Below, one piece after another: positions 35,701 to 47,719 of a stretch of DNA of 64,000 nucleotides. Both the position numbers and the translations under genes were made by a program. Under the pieces are notes generated by a model, which was not told the DNA's origin, did not search any database, and saw only the letters and a program-made list of their open reading frames with translations. Source of the DNA: Cherax quadricarinatus (Eukaryota > Arthropoda > Malacostraca > Decapoda > Parastacidae); the NCBI RefSeq assembly GCF_038502225.1, contig NC_091346.1:11781865-11845864 (forward strand). The letters are read 5' to 3'. Numbering within the stretch: the first letter of the stretch is position 1; each line of letters begins with the position of its first letter.

Positions 35701-38700
35701 CAGGATGAAGCACCTGGATGGTGAGCAGCTGACACCGTGAGTCAGCTGACACAGTGAGGAAGGTTGTGAGACATGATGAAGCACCTGGATGGTGAGCAGC
35801 TGACACAGCGAGTCAGTGAGGAAGGTTGTGAGACATGAAGCACCTGGATTGTGAGCAGCTGACACAGTGAGTCAGTGAGGAAGGTTGTGAGACATGATGA
35901 AGCACCTGGATGGTGAGCAGCTGACACAGTGAGTCAGTGAGGAAGGTTGTGAGACATGATGAAGCACCTGGATGGTGAGCAGCTGACACAGTGAGTCAGT
36001 GAGGAAGGTTGTGAGACATGATGAAGCACATGGATGGTGAGCAGCTGACACAGTGAGTCAGTGAGGAAGGTTGTGAGACATGATGAAGCACCTGGATGGT
36101 GAGCAGCTGACACAGTGAGTCAGTGAGGAAGGTTGTGAGACATGAAGCACCTGGATGGTGAGCAGCTGACACAGTGAGTCAGTGAGGAAGGTTGTGAGAC
36201 ATGATGAAGCACATGGATGGTGAGCAGCTGACGCAGTGAGTCAGTGAGGAAGGTTGTGAGACATGATGAAGCACCTGGATGGTGAGCAGCTGACACAGTG
36301 AGTCAGTGAGGAAGGTTGTGAGACATGAAGCACCTGGATTGTGAGCAGCTGAGTGAGGAAGGTTGTGACAGTGAGCAGCTGACACAGTGAGTCATTGAGG
36401 AAGGTTGTGAGACATGATGAAGCACATGGATGGTGAGCAGCTGAGTCAGTGAGGAGCAGATTGAGCAGCTGACGCAGTGAGAGTCAGTGAGGAAGGTTGT
36501 GAGACATGATGAAGCACCTGGATGGTGAGCAGCTGACACAGTGAGTCAGTGAGGAAGGTTGTGAGACATGAAGCACCTGGATGGTGAGCAGCTGACACAG
36601 TGAGTCAGTGAGGAAGGTTGTGAGACATGATGAAGCACCTGGATTGTGAGCAGCTGACACAGTGAGTCAGTGAGGAAGGTTGTGAGACATGATGAAGCAC
36701 CTGGATTGTGAGCAGCTGAATGAGTCAATTAGGATGGTTGTGAGACATGAAGCTCCTGGATGGTGAGCAGCTGACACAGTCAGTGAGGAAGGTTGTGAGA
36801 CATAATGAAACACCTGGATTGTGAGCAGCTGACATAGTGAGTCAGTGAGGAAGATTGTGAGACATGAAGCACCTGGATGGTGAGCAGCTGACACAGTGGG
36901 AGTCAGTGAGGAAGGTTGTGAGACAGTGAGGAAGGTTGTGAGACATGATGAAGCACCTGGATGAGCAGCTGTGAGCAGTGAGGAAGGTTGTGAGACATGA
37001 ACACCTGGAGTGAGTCAGTGAGGAAGATTTTGAGACATGAAGCACGCGGATTGTGAGCAGCTGTCACAGTGAGTAAGGTTGTGAGACATGATAAAGCACC
37101 TGGATGGTGAGCAGCTGACAGTGAGTCAGTGAGGAAGGTTGTGAGACATGATGAAGCACATGGATGGTGAGCAGCTGATGCAGTGTGTCAGTGAGGAAGG
37201 TTATGAGACATGAAGCACATGGATGGTGAGCAGCTGATGCAGTGAGTAAGTGACGAAGGTTATGAGACATGATGAAGCACCTGGATGGTGAGCAGCTGAC
37301 ACAGTGAGTCAGTGAGGAAGGTTGTGAGACATGATGAAGCACCTGGATGGTGAGCAGCTGACACAGTGAGTCAGTGAGGAAGGTTGTGAGACATGATGAA
37401 GCACCTGGATGGTGAGCAGCTGACGCAGTGAGTCAGTGAGGAAGGTTGTGAGACATGATGAAGCACATGGATGGTGAGCAGCTGACACAGTGAGTCAGTG
37501 AGGAAGGTTGTGAGACATGATGAAGCACATGGATGGTGAGCAGCTGACACAGTGAGTCAGTGAGGAAGGTTGTGAGACATGATGAAGCACATGGATGGTG
37601 AGCAGCTGACACAGTGAGTCAGTGAGGAAGATTGTGAGACATGAAGCACCTGGATGGTGAGCAGCTGACACAGTGAGTCAGTGAGGAAGATTGTGAGACA
37701 TGAAGCATGGATGAAGCACACAGTGGTCATGGTGAGACATGAAGCACTGACTGACAGTGAGTCAGTGAGGAAGATTGTGAGACATGATGAAGCACCTGGA
37801 TCGTGAGCAGCTGACACAGTGAGTCAGTGAGGAAGGTTGTGAGACATGATAAAGCACCTGGATTGTGAGCAGCTGACACAGCGAGTCAGTGAGGAAAGTT
37901 GTGAGACATGATGAAGCACCTGGATTGTGAGCAGCTGACACAGTGAGTCAGTGAGGAAGGTTGTGAGACATGATGAAGCACCTGGATGGTGAGCAGCTGA
38001 CACAGTGAGTCAGTGAGGAAGGTTGTGAGACATGATGAAGCACCTGGATTGTGAGCAGCTGACACAGTGAGTCAGTGAGGAAGGTTGTGAGACATGATGA
38101 AGCACCTGGATGGTGAGCAGCTGACACAGCGAGACAGTGAGGAAGGTTGTGAGACATGATGAAGCACCTGGATGGTGAGCAGCTGACACAAAGTCAGTGA
38201 GGAAGGTTTTGAGACATAATGAAACACCTGTATTGTGAGCAGCTGACACAGTGAGTCAGTGAGGAAGGTTTTGAGACATAATGAAGCCCCTGGATGGTGA
38301 GCAGATGATACAGTGAGGCAGTGAGGAAGGTTGTGAGACATGAAGCACCTTGATTGTGAGCACAGTGACTAAGTGAGGAAGGTTGTGAGACATAATGAAG
38401 CACCTGGATGGTGAGCAGCTGACACAGTGAGTCAGTGAGGAAGGTTGTGAGACATGATGAAGCACCTGGATGGTGAGCAGCTGACACAGTGAGTCAGTGA
38501 GGAAGGTTGTGAGACATAATGAAGCACCTGGATGGTGAGCAGCTGACACAGCGAGACAGTGAGGAAGGTTTGAGACATGAGACATGGATGAAGCTGACAC
38601 AGTGAGTCTGGATGGTGAGCAGCTGACACAGTGAGTCAGTGAGGAAGGTTGTGAGACATGATGAAGCACATGGATGGTGAGCAGCTGACACAGTGAGTCA

Positions 38701-40100
38701 GTGAGGAAGGTTGTGAAACATGATGAAGCACCTGGATGGTGAGCAGCTGTGAGGAAGGTTTTGAGACAATGAAACACCTGGATTGTGAGCAACTGACACA
38801 GTGACTAAGTGAGGAAGGTTGTGAGACATAATGAAGCACCTGGATGGTGAGCAGCTGACACAGTGAGTCAGTGAGGAAGGTTGTGAGACATGAAGCACCT
38901 GGATTGTGAGCAGCTGACACAGTGAGTCAGTGAGGAAGGTTGTGAGACATGATGAAGCACCTGGATGGTGAGCAGCTGACACAGTGACTAAGTGAGGAAG
39001 GTTATGAGACATAATGAAGCACATTGATAGTGAGCAGGTTACACAGCGAGTCAGTGAGGAAGGTTGTGAGACATGAATCACCTGGACTGTGAGCAGCTGA
39101 ATGAGTCAATGAGGATGGTTGTTGAGACATGAAGCACCTGGATTGTGAGCAGCTGACACTGAGTCAGTGAGGAAGGTTGTGAGACATGAAGCACCTTGAT
39201 TGTGAGCAGCCGACAGAGAGTCAGTGAGGATGGTTGTGAGACATGATGAAGCACATTGATGGTGAGCAGCTGACAGTGAGTCAGTGAGGAAGGTTGTGAG
39301 ACATGAAGCACCTGGATTGTGAGCAGCTGACACAGTGAGTCAGTGAGGAAGGTTGTGAGACATGATGAAGCACCTGGATGGTGAGCAGCTGACACAGTGA
39401 GTCAGTGAGGAAGGTTGTGAGACATGAAGCACCTGGATGGTGAGCAGCTGACACAGTGAGTCAGTGAGGAAGGTTGTGAGACATGATGAAGCACCTGGAT
39501 GGTGAGCAGCTGACACAGTGAGTCAGTGAGGAAGGTTGTGAGACATGATGAAGCACCTGGATGGTGAGCAGCTGACACAGTGAGTCAGTGAGGAAGGTTG
39601 TGAGACATAATGAAGCACATGGATGGTGAGCAGCTGACACAATGAGTCAGTGAGGAAGGTTGTGAGACATTGAAGCACCTGATGGTGAGCAGCTGACAGC
39701 ACAGTGAGGATGAGTGAAGCTGGAGGTGAGAGCTGCAGTGAGTCAGTGAGGAAGATTGTGAGATATAATGAAGCACCTGGATGGTGAGCAGCTGACACAG
39801 TGAGTCAGTGAGGAAGGTTGTGAGACATGATGAAGCACCTGGATGGTGAGCAGCTGACACAGTGAGTCAGTGAGGAAGGTTGTGAGACATGAAGCACCTG
39901 GATGGTGAGCATCAGACACAGTGAGTCAGTGAGGAAGGTTGTGAGACATGATGAAGCACCTGGATGGTGAGCAGCTGACACAGTGAGTCAGTGAGGAGGG
40001 TTGTGAGACATGATGAAGCACCTGGATTGTGAGCATCTGTCACTGAGTCAGTAAGATTGTGAGACATAATGAAGCACATGGATTTTGAGCAGCTAACACA
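32745..40100. repeat. 62-bp minisatellite array
   Basis: About 120 copies of a 62-bp unit (pieces GAGGAAGGTTGTGAGACATG, ATGAAGCACCTGGATGGTGA, GCAGCTGACACAGTGAGTCA, GT) with a common 59-bp variant that lacks one ATG of a tandem pair. The region 36300-37260 and patches near 34280-34560, 37690-37760 and 39680-39740 are degenerate. Each standard unit contains CAGCTG and TGAGTCA. Minus-strand open frames starting MSAAHHPGASSCLTTFL repeat every 62 bp and are repeat translations. The array passes directly into the 27-bp satellite. Confidence 0.95.
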
Positions 40101-43100
40101 GCAGCCTTCACTGTCATTATCTGGCACTCTGCCTTTACTGTCATTATCTGGCACTCTGCCTTCACTGTCATTATCTGGCACTCTGCCTTCACTGTCATTA
40201 TCTGGCACTCTGCCTTCACTGTCATTATCTGGTACTCTGCCTTCACTGTCATTATCTGGTACCCTGCCTTCACTGTCATTATCTGGTACCCTGCCTTCGC
40301 TGTCATTATCTGGCACTCTGCCTTCGCTGTCATTATCTGGTACCCTGCCTTCACTGTCATTATCTGGTACCCTGCCTTCACTGTCATTATCTGGTACTCT
40401 GCCTACACTGTCATTATCTGGTACTCTGCCTTCACTGTCATTATCTGGTACTCTGCCTTCACTGTCATTATCTGGTACCCTGCCTTCACTGTCATTATCT
40501 GGTACCCTGCCTTCACTGTCATTATCTGGCACTTTGCCTTCACTGTCATTATCTGGTACTCTGCCTTCACTGTCATTATCTTGTACTCTGCCTTCACTGT
40601 CATTATCTGGTACTCTGCCTTCACTGTCATTATCTGGTACTCTGCCTACACTGTCATTATCTGGTACTCTGCCTTCACTGTCATTATCTGGTACTCTGCC
40701 TTCACTGTCATTATCTGGTACTCTGCCTACACTGTCATTATCTGGTACTCTGCCTTCACTGTCATTATCTGGTACTCTGCCTTCACTGTCATTATCTGGT
40801 ACCCTGCCTACACTGTCATTATCTGGTACTCTGCCTTCACTGTCATTATCTGGTACCCTGCCTTCACTGTCATTATCTGGCACTCTGCCTTCACTGTCAT
40901 TATCTGGTACTCTGCCTTCACTGTCATTATCTGGTACTCTGCCTTCACTGTCATTATCTGGTATTCTGCCTTCACTGTCATTATCTGGTACTCTGCCTTC
41001 ACTGTCATTATCTGGTACTCTGCCTTCACTGTCATTATCTGGTACTCTGCCTTCACTCATTATCTGGTACTCTGCCTTCACTGTCATTATCTGGTACCCT
41101 GCCTTCACTGTCATTATCTGGTACCCTGCCTTCACTGTCATTATCTGGTACCCTGCCTTCACTGTCATTATCTGGTACCCTGCCTTCACTGTCATTATCT
41201 GGTACTCTGCCTTCACTGTCATTATCTGGTACTCTGGCTTCACTGTCATTATCTGGTACCCTGCCTTCGCTGTCATTATCTGGTACCCTGCCTTCACTGT
41301 CATTATCTGGTACTCTGCCTTCACTGTCATTATCTGGCACTCTGCCTTCACTGTCATTATCTGGCACTCTGCCTTCACTGTCATTATCTGGCACTCTGCC
41401 TTCACTGTCATTATCTGGGACTCTGCCTTCACTGTCATTATCTGGCACTCTGCCTTCACTGTCATTATCTGGCACTCTGCCTTCACTGTCATTATCTGGC
41501 ACTCTGCCTTCACTGTCATTATCTGGCACTCAGCCTTCACTGTCATTATCTGGTACTCTGCCTAAACTGTCATTATCTGGTACTCTGCCTTCACTGTCAT
41601 TATCTGGTACTCTGCCTTCACTGTCATTATCTGGTACTCTGCCTTCACTGTCATTATCTGGCACTCTGCCTTCACTGTCATTATCTGGTACTCTGCCTTC
41701 ACTGTCATTATCTGGTACCCTGCCTTCACTGTCATTATCTGGTACCCTGCCTTCACTGTCATTATCTGGCACTCTGCCTTCACTGTCATTATCTGGCACT
41801 CTGCCTTCACTGTCATTATCTGGCACTCTGCCTTCACTGTCATTATCTGGCACTCTGCCTTCACTGTCATTATCTGGCACTCTGCCTTCACTGTCATTAT
41901 CTGGCACTCTGCCTTCACTGTCATTATCTGGCACTCTGCCTTCACTGTCATTATCTGGTACCCTGCCTTCACTGTCATTATCTGGTACTCTGCCTTCACT
42001 GTCATTATCTGGTACCCTGCCTTCACTGTCATTATCTGGTACTCTGCCTTCACTGTCATTATCTGGTACCCTGCCTTCTCTGTCATTATCTGGCACTCTG
42101 CCTTCACTGTCATTATCTGGCACTCTGCCTTCACTGTCATTATCTGGCACTCTGCCTTCACTGTCATTATCTGGCACTCTGCCTTCACTGTCATTATCTG
42201 GCACTCTGCCTTCACTGTCATTATCTGGTACTCTGCCTTCACTGTCATTATCTGGTACTCTGCCTTCACTGTCATTATCTGGTACTCTGCCTTCCCAGTC
42301 ATTATCTGGTACTCTGCCTTCACTGTCATTATCTGGTACTCTGCCTTCCCTGTCATTATCTGGAACTCTGCATTCACTATCATTATCTGGTACTCTGCCT
42401 TCACTGTCATTATCTGGTACTCTGCCTTCACTGTCATTGTCATTATCTGGTACTCTGCCTTCACTGTCATTAACTGGCACTCTGCCTTCACTGTCATTAT
42501 CTGGTACCCTGCCTTCACTGTCATTATCTGGTACCCTGCCTTCACTGTCATTATCTGGCACTCTGCCTTCACTGTCATTATCTGGCACTCTGCCTTCACT
42601 GTCATTATCTGGCACTCTGCCTTCACTGTCATTATCTGGCACTCTGCCTTCACTGTCATTATCTGGCACTCTGCCTTCACTGTCATTATCTGGCACTCTG
42701 CCTTCACTGTCATTATCTGGCACTCTGCCTTCACTGTCATTATCTGGTACTCTGCCTTCACTGTCATTATCATTACCTGGTACTCTGCCTTCACTGTCAT
42801 TAACTGGTACTCTGCCTTCACTGTCATTATCTGGTACCCTGCCTTCACTGTCATTATCTGGCACTCTGCCTTCACTGTCATTATCTGGTACCCTGCCTTC
42901 ACTGTCATTATCTGGCACTCTGCCTTCACTGTCATTATCTGGTACTCTGCCTTCACTGTCATTATCATTACCTGGTACTCTGCCTTCACTGTCATTATCT
43001 GGTACTCTGCCTTCACTGTCATTATCTGGTACCCTGCCTTCACTGTCATTATCTGGTACCCTGCCTTCGCTGTCATTATCTGGCACTCTGCCTTCGCTGT

Positions 43101-45734
43101 CATTATCTGGTACCCTGCCTTCACTGTCATTATCTGGCACTCTGCCTTCACTGTCATTATCTGGCACTCTGCCTTCGCTGTCATTATCTGGTACCCTGCC
43201 TTCACTGTCATTATCTGGTACCCTGCCTTCTCTGTCATTATCTGGCACTCTGCCTTCACTGTCATTATCTGGTACCCTGCCTTCACTGTCATTATCTGGT
43301 ACCCTGCCTTCACTGTCATTATCTGGCACTCTGCCTTCGCTGTCATTATCTGGCACTCTGCCTTCGCTGTCATTATCTGGCACTCTGCCTTCACTGTCAT
43401 TATCTGGCACTCTGCCTTCACTGTCATTATCTGGTACCCTGCCTTCACTGTCATTATCTGGCACTCTGCCTTCACTGTCATTATCTGGCACTCTGCCTTC
43501 ACTGTCATTATCTGGCACTCTGCCTTCACTGTCATTATCTGGCACTCTGCCTTCACTGTCATTATCTGGCACTCTGCCTTCACTGTCATTATCTGGCACT
43601 CTGCCTTCACTGTCATTATGTGGCACTCTGCCTTCACTGTCATTATCTGGTACTCTGCCTTCACTGTCATTATCTGGTACTCTGCCTTCACTGTCATTAT
43701 CTGGTACTCTGCCTTCACTGTCATTATCTGGTACTCTGCCTTCACTGTCATTATCTGGTACTCTGCCTTCACTGTCATTATCTGGTACTCTGCCTTCACT
43801 GTCATTATCTGGTACTCTGCCTTCACTGTCATTATCTGGTACTCTGCCTACACTGTCATTATCTGACACTCTGCCTTCACTGTCATTATCTGGCACTCTG
43901 CCTACACTGTCATTATCTGGTACTCTGCCTTCACTGTCATTATCTGGTACTCTGCCTTCACTGTCATTATCTGACACTCTGCCTTCACTGTCATTATCTG
44001 ACACTCTGCCTTCACTGTCATTATCTGGTACTCTGCCTACACTGTCATTATCTGGTACTCTGCCTTCACTGTCATTATCTGGTACTCTGCCTTCACTGTC
44101 ATTATCTGGTACTCTGCCTTCACTGTCATTATCTGGTACTCTGCCTTCACTGTCATAATCTGACACTCTGCCTTCACTGTCATTATCTGGTACTCTGCCT
44201 ACACTGTCATTATCTGGTACTCTGCCTTCACTGTCATTATCTGGTACCCTGCCTTCACTGTCATTATCTGGTACCCTGCCTTCAATGTCATTATCTGTTC
44301 CCTGCCTTCACTGTCATTATCTGGTACCCTGCCTTCACTGTCATTATCTGGTACCCTGTCTTCACTGTCATTATCTGGTGCCCTGCCTTCACTGTCATTA
44401 TCTGGCACCCTGCCTTCTCTGTCATTATCCAGTATTCTGCCTTCCCTGTCATTATCTGGCACCCTGCCTTCACTGTCATTATCCGGTATTCTGCCTTCCC
44501 TGTCATTATCTGGTACCCTGCCTTCACTGTCATTATCTGGTGCCCTGCCTTCACTGTCATTATCTGGTACTCTGCCTTCACTGTCATTATCTGGTACTCT
44601 GCCTTCACTGTCATTATCTGGTACTCTGCCTTCACTGTCATTATCTGGTACCCTGCCTTCACTGTCGTTATCTGGTACCCTGCCTTCACTGTCATTATCT
44701 GGTACCCTGCCTTCACTGTCATTATCTGGTACCCTGCCTTCACTGTCATTATCTGGTACCCTGCCTTCACTGTCATTATCTGGCACTCTGCCTTCACTGT
44801 CATTATCTGGCACTGCCTTCACTGTCATTATCTGGCACTCTGCCTTCACTGTCATTATCTGGCACTCTGCCTTCACTGTCATTATCTGGCACTCTGCCTT
44901 CACTGTCATTATCTGGCACTCTGCCTTCACTGTCATTATCTGGCACTCTGCCTTCACTGTCATTATCTGGCACTCTGCCTTCACTGTCATTATCTGGCAC
45001 TCTGCCTTCACTGTCATTATCTGGCACTCTGCCTTCACTGTCATTATCTGGCACTCTGCCTTCACTGTCATTATCTGGCACTCTGCCTTCACTGTCATTA
45101 TCTGGCACTCTGCCTTCATTGTCATTATCTGGCACTCAGCCTTCACTGTCATTATCTGGCACTCAGCCTTCACTGTCATTATCTGGCACTCAGCCTTCAC
45201 TGTCATTATCTGGCACTCTGCCTTCACTGTCATTATCTGGCACTCTGCCTTCACTGTCATTATCTGGTACCCTGCCTTCACTGTCATTATCTTTCACTCT
45301 GCCTTCACTGTCATTATTTGGTACTCTGCCTTCACTGTCATTATCTGGTACCCTGTCTTCACTGTCATTATCTGGTACCCTGCCTTCACTGTCATTATCT
45401 GGTACCCTGCCTTCACTGTCATTAACTGGAACCATGCTTTCACTGTCATTATCTGGAACCATGCTTTCACTGTCATTATCTGGAACCATGCTTTCACTGT
45501 CATTATCTGGCACCCTGCCTTCACTGTCATTATGTGGCACTCTGCCTTCACTGTCATTATCTGACACTCTGCCTTCACTGTCATTATCTGACACTCTGCC
45601 TTCACTGTCATTATCTAGTACTCTGCCTTCACTGTCATTATCTAGTACTCTGCCTTCACTGTCATTATCTAGTACTCTGCCTTCACTGTCATTATCTAGT
45701 ACTCTGCCTTCACTGTCATTATCTGGTAACCTGC
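40101..45734. repeat. 27-bp minisatellite array
   Basis: About 208 copies of CTGGTACTCTG / CCTTCACTGTCATTAT (27 bp). Variation is mostly CTGGCACT, CTGGTACT or CTGGTACC, with regional blocks of each. Longer units with an extra CATTAT/CATTGT are seen near 42435, 42770 and 42965. Because 27 is a multiple of 3 and the unit lacks stops in most frames, very long frames result (878 codons on the minus strand with the 9-residue period SEGRVPDND, and 630 codons on the plus strand). All three plus frames and at least two minus frames are open, which argues against coding. Element B interrupts the array after GGTAACCTGC at 45734. Confidence 0.95.
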
Positions 45735-46591
45735 TGTTACGGTTCGAATCTTAGTCGTTTGCCTGGTTTAGTGCTCACCGTAACAAAATCACTTCCAAGA
45801 ACACATAGGAACTTCCAATATTGGAAATATAATGCGCAAATGAGGATTACTCAGCATTTTGCAGGTTTTTTATTAAAATATTTTCCTTGGATATTCGTAA
45901 ATATCTATTAAATATTAATTAATGAGATTTTTTCAATAAATTAAAAGTCCTACATTGTAGGTATACAATAATACAGGTTTCAACAGTAAATTAGCACTTT
46001 CAATGTCTATACGGACACTACACTCGAAAATATTCAGAGGAGTAGGACTATTTCCTCAATAATAACATGGCTTTAATGAGTATATCCATCAAAAAGGAAC
46101 TCCTTCACTGAGTAAGGTCAATATCACTTGTGACTTCTACACATGACACTCTTTGACATCTCGTATACTGAAGATATCTGGATATGACTTCTGCCAACTC
46201 CACCAGAGAATTTTCAACTCGAGCCAGTTCATGAGTTTCTCAACTAGATTCTCCAAGATACCAGGAGAGAACCGTACTAGAAGGTCTGCCAAGACGTTGT
46301 TCACCCAGTCAGCAGAGAGAGTGAACTGCCACAGACAGTCAATCCCTTCTTGATATCAACTCGTCAATAGGGGGAGAGGGTAGAGCGGTGCAAACTACCC
46401 ACCAATGGACATACCTTGTTAGGTACACATTACTCAAGATATATATACATCATACCCGGGTATATTCCTAAACCAGATAATATTATAAACTAGTGGAATC
46501 TTTAATTTAGCTAATATTAAAGAAACCCAGAGTATAATATTAAGTGGATAATACATATAAATTAATCACAAAGGGCACACAGGGCGTAACA
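45735..46591 (-). repeat. LTR 1 of element B
   Basis: 857 bp with inverted ends TGTTACG...CGTAACA. On the minus strand an AATAAA polyadenylation signal lies at 45869-45874. The end at 45735 additionally carries an internal inverted repeat (TGTTACGGT 45735-45743 with ACCGTAACA 45777-45785) that could fold into a 9-bp hairpin. This is the outermost (3') LTR and abuts the 27-bp satellite. Open frames inside are short and unconvincing. Confidence 0.9.
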
Positions 46592-46599
46592 CTCCTCCC
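46592..46599 (-). promoter_or_regulatory. Polypurine tract, unit 1
   Basis: On the minus strand GGGAGGAG lies directly before the LTR. This is the position and composition expected for the plus-strand primer of reverse transcription. It is short for a PPT, so the call rests mainly on position. Confidence 0.5.
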
Positions 46600-46891
46600 G
46601 TACGACTGACTGTCGCACCAATAGACTTCAACTCATACCAGGCACACAATGCCTCTATTCTACACTATATATCCAGACAATTGCAAAGACAACGTCCTTC
46701 AGAGTAAAAAAAAATATTTTCCAGGAACACTATGAAGCAGGAGTCAGGAAACGGAATTTTAATCTTTGCTCCATCTCAGAGGTAAACACACAATAGTTGA
46801 CCTCTGGCGACGTCAGAAGCTGAGGACGTCATGGGAACACAACAGGAGACATGGCCAAAGCAGTGTACATTCTCAGCTTCTGCCAGACTGA
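46600..46891 (-). other. Residual internal sequence of element B, no gene
   Basis: About 290 bp between the polypurine tract and the LINE 3' end. No integrase or other pol sequence is visible. It probably represents the 3' untranslated part of the LTR element, or what was left after loss of pol. Confidence 0.5.
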
Positions 46892-47063
46892 CATAAGAAC
46901 ATAAGAACGATGGAACACTGCAGAAGGCCTACTGGCCCATGCGAGGCAGGTCCAAGTCTCCTACCGGCTTAAGCCAATGCACCCAACCTAGTCAGGTCAG
47001 GTCACATTGACTTAAGGGAGGAACACGGCAACCGACCTCGTAGCACAAGCTATCAGGTCTAAC

Positions 47064-47528
47064 TCACACCCACCCACATCTACTCATGTATTTATCCAAC
47101 CTATTTTTAAAGCTACACAACGTTCTGGCCTCTATAACGGTACTTGGGAGTTTGTTCCACTCATCCACAACTCTATTACCAAACCAGTACTTTCCTATAT
47201 CCTTCCTGAATCTGAATTTTTCCAACTTAAAACCATTGCTGCGAGTCCTGTCTAGGCTAGATATTTTCAGCACACTATTTACATCCCCTTTATTTATTCC
47301 TGTCTTCCATTTATACACCTCAATCATATCCCCCCTAATTCTACGTCTTTCTAGAGAGTGCAGTTTCAGGGCCCTTAGTCTATCCTCATAGGGAAGGTTT
47401 CTGATACATGGGATCAACTTTGTCATCCTCCTTTGTACATTTTCCAGAGAATTTATATCCATTCTGTAATACGGTGACCAAAACTGTGCAGCATAATCTA
47501 AATGAGGCCTAACGAAGGATGTATAGAG
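47064..47528 (-). pseudogene. CR1 ORF2 C-terminal region (unit 1)
   Basis: Continues ORF2 beyond the palindromic insertion: LYTSFVRPHLDYAAQFWSPY, then ENVQRRMTKLIP, then LHSLERRRIRGDMIEVYKW, and finally WNKLPSTVIEA and SFKNRLDK. This is the conserved post-RT region of CR1-like elements. It is in the same reading frame as the RT part because insertion plus duplication add 201 bp (67 codons), but stops inside the insertion separate the two. The frame ends at 47064, followed by a 3' UTR of about 170 bp. Confidence 0.8.
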
Positions 47529-47719
47529 TTGTAAAGTAAAAGGACACAAGTGCAACTAATGTGACATTTATTGTGGCAACGTTTCGCTCTCCAGGAGCTT
47601 TATCAAGCCATGGCTTGATAAAGCTCCTGGAGAGCGAAACGTTGCCACAATAAATGTCACAGTTGCACTTGTGTCCTTTTACTTTACATATTGTCGGTAA
47701 TTCTACCAACTTTATTACA
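47529..47719. mobile_element. 191-bp palindromic insertion with 10-bp target duplication (unit 1)
   Basis: Flanked by ATGTATAGAG at 47519-47528 and 47720-47729, a perfect 10-bp duplication. The insert is a near-perfect inverted repeat centred on GCCATGGC (about 47612). Each arm carries TTGATAAAGCTCC, GAGCGAAACGTTGCC, ACAATAAATGTCAC and AGTTGCACTTGTGTCC; the left arm has three extra bases (AAT), and the right arm extends further through TGTCGGT and CTACCA. These modules align with the 3' part of the 371-bp units at 11071-12591, including the GAAACGTT and AATAAA elements. It encodes no protein and interrupts the LINE ORF2. Confidence 0.8.

Noticed and set aside
35003..39860. Many ORFs beginning MSAAHHPGASSCLTTFL
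   Set aside because: They restart every 62 bp and follow the satellite period; they are not genes.
40069..45754. Very long plus-strand ORFs (LSLSGTLPS, FTVIIWYSA, LHCHYLVLC repeats)
   Set aside because: All are the same 27-bp satellite read in different frames.
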